A stretch of 64,000 nt of DNA from Celoporthe dispersa (lineage: Eukaryota; Ascomycota; Sordariomycetes; Diaporthales; Cryphonectriaceae): positions 186,001 through 250,000 of the forward strand of contig WAID01000005.1 in assembly GCA_016584495.1 (NCBI GenBank). The letters run 5' to 3'. Numbering within the stretch: position 1 is the stretch's first letter; every line of letters starts with the position of its first letter. The translations under genes were made by a program, and so were the position numbers. Below, one piece after another: positions 1-10,731 of this stretch. The notes under the pieces are model-generated. The model saw nothing but the letters and a program-made list of their open reading frames with translations, was not told the DNA's origin and ran no database searches.

Positions 1-373
1 TGGAGATTTCTTCATGCACATGATCGCGCCCGAGCTTGGGAGGAGAAAAGAGTGGTGGGACAACATGTCGAGCAAGTTCAGCGTCACCTCGGCGAACAAG
101 GACGACCCGCCTATGCCGGAGGCAGTGAAGGATGTCAAGACCTGGAGAGCCGCCTGGAATGACGTTGATTCTTGTGAGGCCGCCTGTGAAGCCTGGGAAG
201 AATGCACCCAGTGGAGTTTTGTGGAGGACCTCTGCAAGATGGACGACAAGGCTGTGATGGGCAAGGGATACGCACCCGAGATGTCGCAGAGGAAGACCGC
301 GCTCATGACCACGAGCGGCTGGATGAAGGAGAGGGTCGCGGAATGGAGCTCCCATTGCGCCACAAGGGCATGA
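1..373 (+). CDS. GT31-like glycosyltransferase, C-terminal part (5' end outside window)
   Basis: The reading frame is open from the first bases and ends at TGA 371-373, so this is the 3' end of a gene that starts outside the window. The protein begins GDFFMHMIAPEL and ends with a cysteine-bearing tail. The tail contains a PAN-like segment (CEAACEAWEEC, then QWSF and a further Cys) and the closing motif GWMKERV. This layout resembles the C-terminus of fungal GT31 (fringe-like) glycosyltransferases, which are type II Golgi membrane enzymes that add sugars to glycoproteins. The catalytic DxD region is not in the window, so the family call rests on the tail alone. The next gene lies on the opposite strand and the two converge, with about 255 bp between them. 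Confidence 0.5.
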   Translation, partial: GDFFMHMIAPELGRRKEWWDNMSSKFSVTSANKDDPPMPEAVKDVKTWRAAWNDVDSCEAACEAWEECTQWSFVEDLCKMDDKAVMGKGYAPEMSQRKTALMTTSGWMKERVAEWSSHCATRA

Positions 374-628
374 TTTGGAAGATAGAAAATGAACGAATAC
401 TGCATTAGAGCCACCTGACATGAGACCTTCAAGTTTTTCCAAGATGAATCCATAGAAAGCAAAAAGCTGATTCTATTTTCTGGAGGAACTGTCCACGTTT
501 CATATTAATAATGCCACCCACAAGTCTACAGGCTAGCTATGTTGTATGCCCGAGATTCGTCTTCTTAAACACAATGTACCACCATCCGATATCATGCCTA
601 CGCTGCTTCCTCCTCGGCACCAATGAGC

Positions 629-1413
629 TCATGCCAGAACCAGCCCAGACATGTTGAGCATTTGAGGAGTGATCTTGTGGGTAATGATGGGAATCGTAAT
701 ATGCGGACGGGGAAATTGGGTCATCTCAGAGCGAGTATCCCATTTGTTGCTGCCACACTCGCCATTGCCCTCCGGATCACGACCAAACGATGTGTTGTCA
801 CTAAAGTCCACCCATCCTCCGCTGGTGGTGCCGCACTGCGCGTCCACCTCGGCGTTCATCTGGTCCGCCTTGTACTTGAAGCTGCTGCTGCAGTCACCGA
901 GGGTAATCTTGCCATTCTTGGGCGTGTCACAGGTCCAGTATTTGACGTTGGCACCGCTGGCCCCCTCGTGGTCACCGCCAGTCGCGCCGTCGCCCCATTC
1001 ACCCTTCCATTGGTCCCACTGGCCTATCGACGTCGAGGGCCCTGATGCTGCGCACCAGTCGAGCATGTTGGCCTCGGCTGTGTCCAGATCGCCATTGCTG
1101 ATGGAGCTCGAGCTGCAGGATACGCCTGAGTAGTGATCACAGTTAGCACTTGCTCTCTTCAGTTTTGTTCAAGTAAATAGGCGTAGAACTTCAGATTAGC
1201 TTGCAGGATGACTGATTAATAGAAGTGCCTGCAGTGATGAGAAAAACTCCAAAAGACAGTGGGAGGCTGGAAGGGGCTAGATAAAAACATACTGGTCACC
1301 ACAGGATCATCCCGACGCTGAAATGATAGATCGCGCCTAGCAGCAAGAGGAGTAAAGGCGGATGCATAACCGATAGCAGAGACGAGAGTGAGTGTGGCCG
1401 CAAGGGAAGGCAT
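629..1413 (-). CDS. small secreted cysteine-rich protein, one intron
   Basis: The model is exon 1 1413-1293, intron 1292-1126 (GTATGT donor, GCTAAC branch site, CAG acceptor), and exon 2 1125-629. It gives about 205 residues. The start is the ATG at 1413, because it opens directly into a signal peptide (MPSLAATLTLVSAIGYASA). The next part contains RR dipeptides that could be a pro-peptide site. The mature part has six cysteines (SC, WC, TC, DC, QC, EC), enough for three disulfides, and is rich in Gly, Asp and Trp. I do not recognise a family. An apoplastic or cell-wall protein, or an effector-like secreted protein, are both possible. The last 30 residues have low complexity and could hide a further splice site. 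Confidence 0.6.
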
Positions 1414-2420
1414 GGTGAATGATGCGTTTCGAGGAGGCAGAAAAAGGCCTCTTGTTCTTGTGTTAAATGAAGTAAATGAGCGTGGTGTTTTCGGAAGGAA
1501 GGCGTGATTATACAATATTTATTACATAAAGCTCCCTGCAGACCAGCTGCTGAGGTTGGAACAAAGTTATGAGAAGTGAGAAATATTGGAAGTGGAATGA
1601 AGAGTCAGGATCCTGCCTGGTTCGCGACAACCAAGACTCTCAAGATTCATCATCCGGTCAGTGCAGCACTTGCTTTTATATATATATAAGTAGGTCAAAG
1701 GCTATCGCAAAAGACGACCACTGGGCCACCGCAAGGTCGCTGGCGGGCTGTGAGTAATCTCCTCCAAACGATGTTGGGCTTATCATCTGTGCTGTCTCCT
1801 ACAACGTTGGGCTTACTAATGTTACAGGTATCAATTAATGGGAAAAGAGATCAGACGAATGCAGGTAGTCTACAGAGTCATCATCTTGCTGGTAGCTATA
1901 TTGTCACTTAGGAAGCGGTGACTTTGGTGCCAAAACTTGAGTGGTAAAGCCTATGCACAGCAGGCTGAGCCTGCAACTGCGTAGGTCGCCAGCCTTGCTT
2001 GAATGACCTGGCCAGCCCTGGGAGGCAGATTCAACCCTGACAAGGAGGATATACTATGCGAGCCCAGGATACACGATGGCTACTATACAAGCAGGAATCT
2101 AGGAATCTGGAGGAGAAAAGGTGCAGCGCGTTCATTGCCCGGGAGTATCTTTCCAGTCTATAGATGCTCATCCCACATGCGATAACCCATCCTGTCCGGC
2201 CCTGTTCCTGTATGATGATGCGTGATAATACACTTGTCTCTTTTTTTTCTTCTTCTTCCTTTCTTCTCTTGCTGTCTTTCATCCCAGATATATACGTAGC
2301 CTCTCCGTACGCCGCCAGGCTTGTGTGCTAGGCCGTGATCGCATGCGCTATCATGCTACAATATAATAACAGATGATGATTCGTGACCGGCAGACTGCCC
2401 TCGGGGGTTCGCCGTCTTGC
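1414..2420. other. intergenic, no gene seen
   Basis: This is the upstream side of the secreted-protein gene and the 3' side of the COQ1-like gene. It holds an AT run (TATATATATA near 1680) and a T-rich tract at 2230-2260. No reading frame here has a recognisable domain or fungal splice signals. Confidence 0.5.
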
Positions 2421-3971
2421 TTACAGCCGCTTGTTGGGAGAATGGCCCCGTCGATGGACTAGCTTCATTACTTCCTCCCTCTTGATGGTCTTAACAGCCA
2501 TCTCCACTAAGCCATCCTTGGCCTCGCTTTCGGGGAAGTCCCTGATGCACTCGATCGCCTTTTGTGCGTAGCCTTCGGCCAGCGCGCGGGTCTCCTCAAT
2601 GCCCTCTGTCTCAAGGACAAGTTCACGTGCCTAGCCATATCGCGTCAGGTCAGCCCAAGTTTCTTTCACGGACCATCTTGCCCTAGCATCGAGAGTGTCG
2701 TCGGAGCGGTCAACTCACCCTTCTCACGTCGCCCTCTCCGGCAAACTTCCTCCCCACCAGCACGCCCAGCTCCGGCCTGTCCCTCCACGCGAACAGCAGC
2801 GGCGCCGTCGCCAGGCCCAGCTCCAGGTCCGCACCGGCCGGCTTTCCCAGCTCGCGCTCGGAGCGCGTGTAATCTAGCATGTCGTCCACCAGCTGGAACG
2901 CCAGGCCCAGGTTCTTGCCGTAGCCGTAGGCAGCCTCCACGGTCTCGGCGCTCGCCCCGCCCAGCAGCGCGGCGGCACGACAGCTCTTGGAGATGAGACT
3001 GGCGGTCTTCAGGTAGGTCTTGTTCAGGTAGTAGCCCAGGGCGTCCTCGCTCCAGACCGGGCGGGTCTCGTCGGCGGCCGTGTTCTTGAGCTGCATGAAC
3101 TCGCCCTCCACCAGGTTCGCGATGACGGTGGCCAGCAGCTCGACGACCTCTGCGTTGCGCAGGCGCGCCAGGGCGACAGAGGCGCGGCCCAGCAGGAAGT
3201 CGCCCGCCAGCACGGCCATCTTGTTGCCGAACTCGAGGTTGGCGGAGGGGGAGCCGCGGCGCGAGACGGAGTGGTCGATGACGTCGTCGTGGAGGAGCGA
3301 GGCGGTGTGGATCAGCTCTGTGATCTCGGCGAGACGGCGCTGGGAGGGGAGGATGTCGGTCTCTGGGGAGGGCGCTTCGGTCTCGGTCGAGAGAGGGGGC
3401 GGGATGGAGGTTGGGTTGGCGGTGGAGGGGTTGAAGTCGCGGAGGATGGAGAGGGGGTCATGGACGTGTCGATGGGTATCGACTGTATGGGCGAGAACTC
3501 GCGCTGGTTCTGGGGCGGTTCCGGCGCCTTTGGGCATAGATGTGTGGCTCGCGACATGAGCAGCACGATCAGCGGTCGCATGTGCTTGCCCTCGGCCTGT
3601 GTGTAGTACTTTGCCACGCGGTCCAGTGAGGGGTGTCCCGACCCGAGCAGCTTCCGTATATTTCCAGTGAGGAACTTCATCTCCTTGGCCACGGCACGGA
3701 GGGGGTCGACCGTCATGAGGTCACTGTTGAGCTTGGAGGTGCGTGAGGATATCGCATTGGACACGACGTTTTTCGCCACGGCGACAGCTGCGCCGAGGGC
3801 TGAAGACCGCCCGGGGGTCTCGTGGTAGCCCGCGCGCTGCTGCCATCGTATCCTCACGTCGAGTGTCTCCCGCCATGCACACTGTGAGCAGACTGAGGAG
3901 CGTAATTTTGACGTTGTGGTGGTTCGCGCTGCTCGGATGACCGGAGCGCCCGGCCGCAGCTGGAGGTGCAT
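2421..3971 (-). CDS. COQ1: mitochondrial polyprenyl (hexaprenyl/decaprenyl) diphosphate synthase, one-base frameshift
   Basis: This enzyme makes the isoprenoid tail of ubiquinone from IPP and an allylic diphosphate in the mitochondrial matrix. The model is exon 1 3971-2719, intron 2718-2631 (GTGAGT...TAG) and exon 2 2630-2421. The N-terminus is Arg-rich like a transit peptide. Both aspartate-rich motifs are present: DDVID (FARM) within LLHDDVIDHS, and DDMLD (SARM). GNKMAVLAGDFLL and KTASLISKSC are typical of trans-prenyltransferases. Between QSIPIDTSM and PLSILRDFNP the frame slips by one base at a G5 run on the plus strand (3453-3457); one more base restores the family consensus. No GT-AG pair of correct phase explains the break. 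COQ1 is single-copy and needed for respiration, so a sequencing indel is likelier than a dead gene. Head-to-head with VMA12. Confidence 0.9.
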
Positions 3972-4487
3972 TCTCTGGATGGCCCTTGTCTTCCTTGGCC
4001 CAATTGGGTCCCTTTACTGTTCCCTACGACTTTGTATGCATGAGGCGGGCGAGCATACCGGCCGTCCAGGAGTTGGGTTGCGCAGGGAGGGATTTTGTTG
4101 GGGTGGTGTGTTGAGCCGGGGATCAAGCATTGGGTCATGGGCTCATGATGCTCTCTCATCTTTTTTTTTTTTTTAACCCCTTCACTTCTTTTTTGCTACA
4201 GCTTAGCTGCAGAGTAGCTTGCGCTAGCGACTTTTCTGGTGAGGAGCGATCCTCGGCATGACAGGGGTAGAGGGCCATCGGATCTTCCCGGGCTGCATCC
4301 CTGCACCTCTGGCCAGCTGGCTGGATCCCCGACCGCCTGGTGACGGCTGCCCGTACGAGATGTCATCGTAGAGCTGACTGCGACACGTCCTCCTCTTCTT
4401 GCTCCATTCCATCTGACGTCGAACACCTCCAAGGTCACATCCTGGGCGGGTGACCACGATGCGCCCGTACATGCGACGACAGCCACC
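3972..4487. promoter_or_regulatory. divergent promoter region between COQ1 and VMA12
   Basis: About 515 bp separate two divergently transcribed start codons. A T14 tract lies near 4161-4174. No coding signal is seen. The stretch probably serves as promoter for both genes; no specific factor sites are claimed. Confidence 0.5.
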
Positions 4488-5388
4488 ATGGTGCTTCTCA
4501 CGATGACACCCTCCATCGTGGAGGCGATACAGAAGAGAGATGATAGAATGCCTCGGATCCGCAAGCCAGCAGCCGAGGGCGAGCCCTCGCTTGACGAGCC
4601 AGCAGCTGGCAAGCCCATCTCCCACGGTCAGGTTGTGGAGCTGTGGAAGGACCTGAGGGACAGCGACGGGCTCAAGGTCAGCCTCGAGCTCCTTCTACGG
4701 GGCTCGAGGGTGTATATCCCACCACCGCCTCCCAAGCCGGAACCGGTCTGTCTCTTCACTCTTGGCTTCCGCTATTTCTCCCCCGGCTGACCTTGTTCAA
4801 CAACAGACGCCCGAGTATAAGGCTCTGATGGCCCGCCTCCGCCGCGAAGAAGAGGAGCGCAAATACCAGCGCATGGTCAATAATCCCTCCACCGGCATGC
4901 CCTCGTTTGCCCAACAGTTCCCCACGACCACCAACCCCTCCTCCTACTCCTCCTCCCTCGCCCACTCCTTCGCCGAGGTCAACCGCCCCCTGAGCAAAGC
5001 CGACGAGGGTGATGACGACGTCACCTTGAACGATGTCCACCGCCAGGTTGTCCTGGTGGTCAACTTTCTGGTGACCATCTTTGGGTGCGCCGCGACGCTG
5101 TGGATCCTGGGACGGTGGTGGAGCACGCCGGCCAGGCTGTTCCTGACGCTGGGCGGGAGTATCCTTGTGGCGATCGCAGAGGTTGGCGTGTATTACGGGT
5201 ATATATGGCATCTAGGCGAGGCGAAGAAGAAGGAGGGGAAGGTGAGGGAGGTTAAAGAGGTAGTACAGACTTGGGTGGTCGGGAAGGAGGAGCACAACGA
5301 CGTTGGATACAAGGTGATAGGTGAGGCGGATCAGGATGCACAGCCGGCCAAGGTGCGGTTGCGCAAGGGGAGACGGCGTGAAGAATAA
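4488..5388 (+). CDS. VMA12: ER membrane V-ATPase assembly factor (Vma12 family)
   Basis: Vma12/Vph2 proteins sit in the ER membrane and help assemble the V0 sector of the vacuolar ATPase. The model is exon 1 4488-4745, intron 4746-4806 (GTCTGT...CAG with a GCTGAC branch) and exon 2 4807-5388, about 280 residues. The ATG at 4488 lies in a good context (CCACCATGG). The domain order fits the family: a charged N-terminus, a segment with SLELLLRGSRVY, then TPEYKALMARLRREEEER and a Ser/Pro-rich linker. Two adjacent hydrophobic membrane segments follow (around VVLVVNFLVTIFGCAATLWI and LFLTLGGSILVAIAEVGVYY), with a Lys/Glu-rich cytosolic tail. This is a typical housekeeping gene. Confidence 0.88.
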
Positions 5389-5737
5389 ACTGTATGTTGG
5401 CTATAGTATCTCCTGTCTACCGTGGGCTGTACCCATCTGCTACACCTACGTGCCATGAGCATGAGGTTACAAGACAGCTGATCTCCTCTGGAACACCAAG
5501 AAGCGGTCTCGTGCAGCATGCATTAAAGCCAATGAGCCGATGCTGACATATGCAGCACGCTCACGATATGTGCTTGACACCATAGCGTGGATGGTACAAA
5601 TTCCCAACACTGTTGCTGCTTACGTGATGACGCAATCTCGCAGGTGAGCCCGGCTTCATGCGGGTGACCTCGGTTCAAACGCGCTCGGAATTGCGACGCG
5701 TCTTCCCCCAGATTTTCCGCCGCGTCTGTTTACTACT
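5389..5737. other. intergenic, no gene seen
   Basis: This lies between VMA12 and the ESCO-type zinc-finger gene. No reading frame or RNA gene can be supported. GGTTCAAA at about 5673 resembles a tRNA T-loop, but no acceptor or anticodon arm accompanies it. Confidence 0.4.
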
Positions 5738-7079
5738 ATGATCTTTTTACTTTATCAATTTCCATCCCACTTCTTGGCCCCGGCCCAAGTCACTGCCACC
5801 ACATCAGAAGACGACCTGCATGTACTAGTCCCACCCCGACGAAAGTATCTTGTAAGACTTCATACATCCTCTTTGCAGCGCGTCGTGTCTGCCATGCCGG
5901 CGGCCTCCCCATTACCACCACCTGGAGACGCGTCAGTCTCAGCATGGAGTAGGCTCGTCGAAATTACACAGAACGCCGCCAAAAGACCGCGACACGATGA
6001 GAGCAAGCCACGAAAACACTCGGCCCCAGCTCCCATCTCGGCACCTCGCGCACCGGCTACGTCCAGACCAGCCAAGATGCGGCGGTTGACAGAGCCTCCC
6101 TCTCGACCTCTCTCGACACGATCGCCCTCGACATCCTCATCGCATCCTGGAGACCTCCTACCACCACCTCAAACCCCTGTGCGACGCCAACGTACAACAT
6201 GCGACTCAAAGCAGCACCACGCACTACAACCAGGGCTTGCTGCGGAGCAGGCAGAGTGCATAGAAGTATGTCCCTGTCTCGAGGGCGACCCGCCTCTCTC
6301 GGGGGCGAAGTGCAGCTTTCAGCAAACCTGCGGGCACAAGAACGTCTCCAGGGCCTCGGGGTCGTCGTCACCGGTGCATAGTGATATGCACGGCTCCTGT
6401 GCTCCTCGCATAAAGGTCCAGGGTCAGGCGCAGACAGAGCGGACAGACACCTCAAGCCCGACAATACTTGGAAACAGGTGAAGGCGAAGCAGCGGTGCAG
6501 AATCCTAGTGCTACATCACGAGCGGCAGAGGCCGAGGCGATACATAACGGCGACGGCGCTCGACAAGAGGCAGACCTTGGGCAAGAGACTGGCGTTGACA
6601 GGACGGTCAAGTCTACGATCAAGGACACGTCGGGCACAACACGTGCGACAAGAGTATGTCTACAAGAAAGCAGCCAGGACACACTCAACCGGACTACGAA
6701 CCCAAAGCTACCAGTCTCGGCATCCCCAGACGATCAAGAAGTGATTCGGCTCACCCCACCCTCGACTTCACAAGATCCAAGACCCTCCCGCTTGCCTTCT
6801 GGGAGAGACGAGAACTCAGCTCTGTCTACTCGCAGGGTCAAGCGGCGCCTCACCCTTCACAGTAACAGCCACGACGGGCAGTCCTCGCAGAAGAGACGCA
6901 AATCCTCACTCAAGACGAAATCGACGGTGCAGACCACGCTCAACCTGGCTATCGGCGGCAGTGCGGGCATGAGAGAATGCAAGGTCTGTGATACGGTGTA
7001 CAACCCCTTTCACCCGGAGGATGTAAAGGTCCATGCGAAGAGGCATGCTGGGGTGGTGAAGAATAGAACCTCTGCGTAA
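5738..7079 (+). CDS. ESCO-type zinc-finger protein lacking an acetyltransferase domain; frame change inside
   Basis: The C-terminus carries the C2H2-like finger typical of Eco1/ESCO cohesin acetyltransferases: CKVCDTVYNPFHPEDVKVH, then AKRH. It is preceded by VQTTLNLAIG, a PIP-box-like Q-T-T-L stretch that also fits Eco1. The rest is a long, disordered Ser/Pro/Arg-rich region (PAKMRRLTEPPS, KRRLTLHSNS). In Eco1 an acetyltransferase domain should follow, but the frame stops at TAA 7077-7079 and none is visible downstream before 7.5 kb. The first part (to about 6470) and the second part are in different frames. Either an intron from the GTATGT at 6266 ending near 6437 or 6446, or a one-base length error near 6468, would join them. 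The start is uncertain: ATG 5738, or the later ATG opening MPAASPLPPPG. A truncated ECO1 or an independent DNA/PCNA-binding protein are both possible. Confidence 0.6.
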
Positions 7080-7552
7080 GGAGAGGAGGAGGATGTGGGA
7101 TGTCAGGCTACGGCAATCGGATACGTGGGCAGGACTGGATGCGAGCTGGATCAGGGCTCTGGAATGTTGTTGGTATACGGCATGCGGTATGGCATATGAC
7201 ATCTTGACAAAAGTGTAAACAGCGATGAGGGAACATGACCAAGTATGAGATGGCGTTACACAGATTGGAGATACCCCTGGTGCTCAGCAATGACACGGTT
7301 GGTTTTTTATGGTGTTTCTTTTTTCTATTTTTCTTCTTTTCCATAACAATAGACAGAGATAGGGTCGTTGGACAAGACCTTGTTATGTTTACTTGCAATC
7401 GCATCTGGCTGCGTACATTTAAGCTTGGAGGCAACAAGCAGCCCTCCAAGCAGGATGTGAAGAACAGACAACGAGAATAAGCCACTCGAGAGGATATGTT
7501 CATGGCCTGGTCAACCTCGTCCCTGGATGAGACGGATCCTCTTCTCTCTTCA
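7080..7552. other. intergenic, no gene seen
   Basis: This is the convergent 3' region between the zinc-finger gene and the carboxylesterase. It has a T-rich tract at 7300-7340. A GTAAGG at 7075 could be a splice donor extending the upstream gene, but no acetyltransferase-like exon follows. Confidence 0.4.
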
Positions 7553-9211
7553 TTACAACGGCGGCTTGGGCACAGAGCCATCACACAACGCCTCTCTCGA
7601 CGCGATACTCCAGTCCTGCGCAGCAACGCCATCCCTCCCAAAGGCCCTCACCTCGTCAGACCCCAGCGCGGAATACTCGCTCCACGCCTGCGCCTCCAGC
7701 CCAGCCACGCCATCCCGCGCAAAGGCGGCATAGGCATCCTGGAACGCCTCGCTCGTCGCATACTCCTGCGGCGTGCTGGGCCCGCGGAAGTCCGGGTGCG
7801 TGCCCATGAGCATGGGCAGCTCCGAGGAGTGGTACGCGCCCATCCAGGGCCGCGGGGAGATGTTGGTCCAGTTGCCAAAATAGACGTAGCGGAAGGACGG
7901 GGTCAGGTCGGGGGTCTGCTGCCGCAGCCGGACGGACTCGGTCGCTGGGCAGAAGAAGATGGCGAGCTTCTCCTCGAGGGCGACGGTGCGGTTGGGCCCG
8001 GCTGGGTCGTAGGGTGCGAAGGCGACGCCGTCCTGAGCGTTTGTGCCGATGATGGCGGGCTGAGGGGGGGTTCTTCGTGTCAGAGAGGGAAAAAAGAGAG
8101 ACGAGCGGCGACAAGAGAGACTCACGATCTTGGCCTGCAGGCCGGCCTCGGCACGCTCTGTATAGTTGGCATAGACGATCTTGTCGTCGACCACGGGCCC
8201 GAACGAGATGGACGGCGACGCCTCGCTCTCAGCATAAGACGCGACAAAGTTCTCAATAACAGCAGCATCGACACCTCGCATGCACGCCAGCTGCTGGCCG
8301 TAATCGCCCGTCCGGTTCGCACATCCAACATGGTCCGCGACAAACGAGAAGTTGGCGTGTGTCTGGTCGTCCGTGGCGATCGGCGTGAGGGCCGTCCCCG
8401 AGTCCATGATGAGGCCCTTGACGACGACATCAGAGTGGTACGCAAAATTGTAATAATCGACCGAGATGGACCCGGCAGACTGGCCCCAGATGACCATGCG
8501 CTCCGGGTCACCTCCAAAGGCGGCAATGTTAGCCCTGCACCACTCGACAGCGGCGCGCTGGTCCAGCAGGCCGAGGTTCTGCTGGTCGAGGCCACCGGCA
8601 TTGGGGAAACCAAAGATGTTGAGGCGGTAGTTGAAGCTGACGACGATGTGGTCTGGCGTCCTGTTCACCCACTGCGCGGGGATCTGGTACGGCACATCCT
8701 GTCCACCCGTCGAGAACCCGCCGCCGTAGAAAAAGATGAGCACCGGCAGCTGGGCCGGGCCAGCGGTGGACGAGGCGTTGGTGCTGCTGCTGCTGCTGCT
8801 GCTGCTGCTGGGCGCCCAGACGCTGAGGGTGAGGCAGTCCTCGCTGATGGCGCCCGTGGTGTTGAGGCCCTGCAGGTTGAACTGGAGCACGTCGCGCACG
8901 TACAACGAGTCGCCCAGGTCGGTGAGGTACTGCATGCAGCTGGGCGGGAGGGAGATCGCCTCCACCTCGGCTTCCGGCTGGTCGAGGAGTTCTGGGGCTG
9001 TCCAGCGGCGGTCGCCTACGGGAGGCACGGCATAGGGGATGCCGAGGTACTGGTCGACGTTGGGCAAGGCGGGATCGATTTTGCCGTGGATCCTGCCTGA
9101 GGTCGTCGACACCGTGGGCGACGAGGTGCCACAGCTGGCGGTGCTGTGCTGTGGAAGCGCAGAGGCGACACCTGCTGCCAGGAGGAGGGTCCACATGAAG
9201 GAGGAGCGCAT
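7553..9211 (-). CDS. secreted type-B carboxylesterase/lipase
   Basis: This is an alpha/beta hydrolase predicted to be secreted and to cleave carboxylic esters. The model is exon 1 9211-8126, intron 8125-8060 (GTGAGT...CAG, 66 bp, in frame and therefore invisible as a frame break) and exon 2 8059-7553, about 530 residues. The start chosen is ATG 9211 (MRSSFMWTLLLAAGVASA, a signal peptide); an in-frame ATG at 9232 is the alternative. The motifs are clear: EDCLTLSVW, the oxyanion strand FFYGGGFSTGG, the nucleophile elbow GQSAGS, and the catalytic His in GAYHSSELPMLMG. The acidic residue falls in GTNAQDG, where many relatives have Glu. Several N-glycosylation sequons (NTT, NRT, NWT) support secretion. 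A nine-serine tract is encoded by a GCT/AGC microsatellite. Confidence 0.88.
   Translation of the reverse strand: MRSSFMWTLLLAAGVASALPQHSTASCGTSSPTVSTTSGRIHGKIDPALPNVDQYLGIPYAVPPVGDRRWTAPELLDQPEAEVEAISLPPSCMQYLTDLGDSLYVRDVLQFNLQGLNTTGAISEDCLTLSVWAPSSSSSSSSSTNASSTAGPAQLPVLIFFYGGGFSTGGQDVPYQIPAQWVNRTPDHIVVSFNYRLNIFGFPNAGGLDQQNLGLLDQRAAVEWCRANIAAFGGDPERMVIWGQSAGSISVDYYNFAYHSDVVVKGLIMDSGTALTPIATDDQTHANFSFVADHVGCANRTGDYGQQLACMRGVDAAVIENFVASYAESEASPSISFGPVVDDKIVYANYTERAEAGLQAKIVSLSCRRSSLFFPSLTRRTPPQPAIIGTNAQDGVAFAPYDPAGPNRTVALEEKLAIFFCPATESVRLRQQTPDLTPSFRYVYFGNWTNISPRPWMGAYHSSELPMLMGTHPDFRGPSTPQEYATSEAFQDAYAAFARDGVAGLEAQAWSEYSALGSDEVRAFGRDGVAAQDWSIASREALCDGSVPKPPL
8783..8810. repeat. (GCT)9 microsatellite encoding poly-Ser
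   Basis: Nine perfect trinucleotide units lie inside the carboxylesterase and encode a Ser9 tract in a surface loop. The length is likely variable between strains. Confidence 0.9.
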
Positions 9212-10731
9212 GGTTGTCATCATCGTCACCATGTTGGATGCGATTATGACTATATAGTTACCACTTACACAGAGCGCAATATGGGACTTGAAATCCACAC
9301 GACGGCCAGCTCAATAGGACCTTGATCAGGTCGAGACATCCAGGCCCGCTCTCTTAACTTATCACCAATTACCCATCAGACCTCGAGGGCGGGCGCACCA
9401 AGGGCAAGGACCTTTTATTACACCCCGAGGCCGGATCGCGCCCATATTCGCATCGCTTAAGTATCGATCTGCGCCCGCAGGATGGTCCAATTTTTACCCT
9501 TGAAGCGAGGCGAGGCGAGGCGATGCCGGAGAACTGTTAACGACCTAGTGCACCCCAAGATCCATTGTAAGTATGGTAAGTAGATACCGCTCATGATCTC
9601 GTGATGAGCCCTTCTCCGCAGCATGGCTCCACATGCTTGCAGAAGTTGAATGGTTCCTGGTCAATAGCGGCTCGAATTCTCCCGAGCCAATGAATTAGGT
9701 TCTGCCGGTACAATAAAATGTTCTTCCTAGTCAGTGAGCTGAACTTTCCAGGCAGTGCAATTCTGAGAGTCTTATTAATTGACATTTTAACAAGTCGATC
9801 AGTCCTGTTGAAACTAGAGCTTGACAGTTTTGAGAGTTCTGGAGTGCGTTCTTGGTATTTAAAGTAAGTAATACATGTTTATACTTATGCACTTATCTAG
9901 ATATATCTGCAGAGATAAACCAATTGATGTATACATTACAACACGAACCTTGAGACCTTATAACAGGTATCAAATATTGCTCAACTTACTCATATTTAAT
10001 GTCAACAATCCCACAAGAAATGAATGGAAAAGGTGACGAGGTATGACAAGCTCTCCTCCGCTCGGCTCATTCCGAGCAGTTGTCACTCATCGGGGTCGGA
10101 AACACCGGTGGGCCAGCGCACATCCGCCCATTCCGGGCACACCATTCAACACCCCAGAGTCGCATAGCATGTGCAGCATTAAACGATTACGCCCGGTTCC
10201 TTGGACCACGAGTTTCAGTGACTAAGAAATTGGTCTCAAAACCTGGATACATGCCCAAGTATTACAGCGGCACAGGCCAACAGAAACAGACGGCTCCCAA
10301 GTCACCCAGGCAGATGACGTCGGGCCTGATGTCATCTATACGCTGATGGGCCCGTTCTCCCCAGCTGTATGACACCCTGCCAGGGACAGGGACAGGCTGC
10401 GAGGTACACCAGCCCAGAACTAGCCCAGCCCTCCACACGCCATCCAGCGTCACTCACTTTCCACTCCCTCTTCTGTCACACACATTGAGGCCAGGCCAGA
10501 TCAAGCTCCCCTTGCTGATCAGCTCTTGGTAGATCTATTTAAGGACCTGTCCAGGTCTTGGCATAGCCCATGGGAGAAGTCTAGAACCATTCCTGACCAT
10601 TGTCCGACCCTCCCTCCTCTCTCTCATCCACCACACCACCAAGAGAGAAGAGACGACTTCAAAGAGAGAGAAAGAAAAAGAAAACACCACACCAAGACCC
10701 AGACCGGCATCTATTCCTTCGTACCGCCATC
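9212..10731. other. intergenic with an AT-rich block at about 9.54-10.03 kb
   Basis: The stretch 9540-10030 is markedly richer in A+T than its surroundings and has no open frame of note, consistent with an old mutated repeat. Near 9515 GAGGC is repeated in tandem. From about 10590 to 10730 the sequence is CT- then GA-rich and is probably the 5' leader of the next gene, with a TATTTAAG box at about 10535. Confidence 0.45.

Noticed and set aside
3430..3540. An intron explaining the frame change in COQ1
   Set aside because: No GT-AG pair of acceptable length and phase exists there; the family reads through this region without a gap.
5660..5700. GGTTCAAA resembling a tRNA T-loop
   Set aside because: No matching acceptor stem or anticodon arm around it.
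7496..9100. 534-codon open frame on the plus strand
   Set aside because: It is the antisense of the carboxylesterase; GC-rich codon bias keeps it open. It shows no domain, signal or splice pattern.
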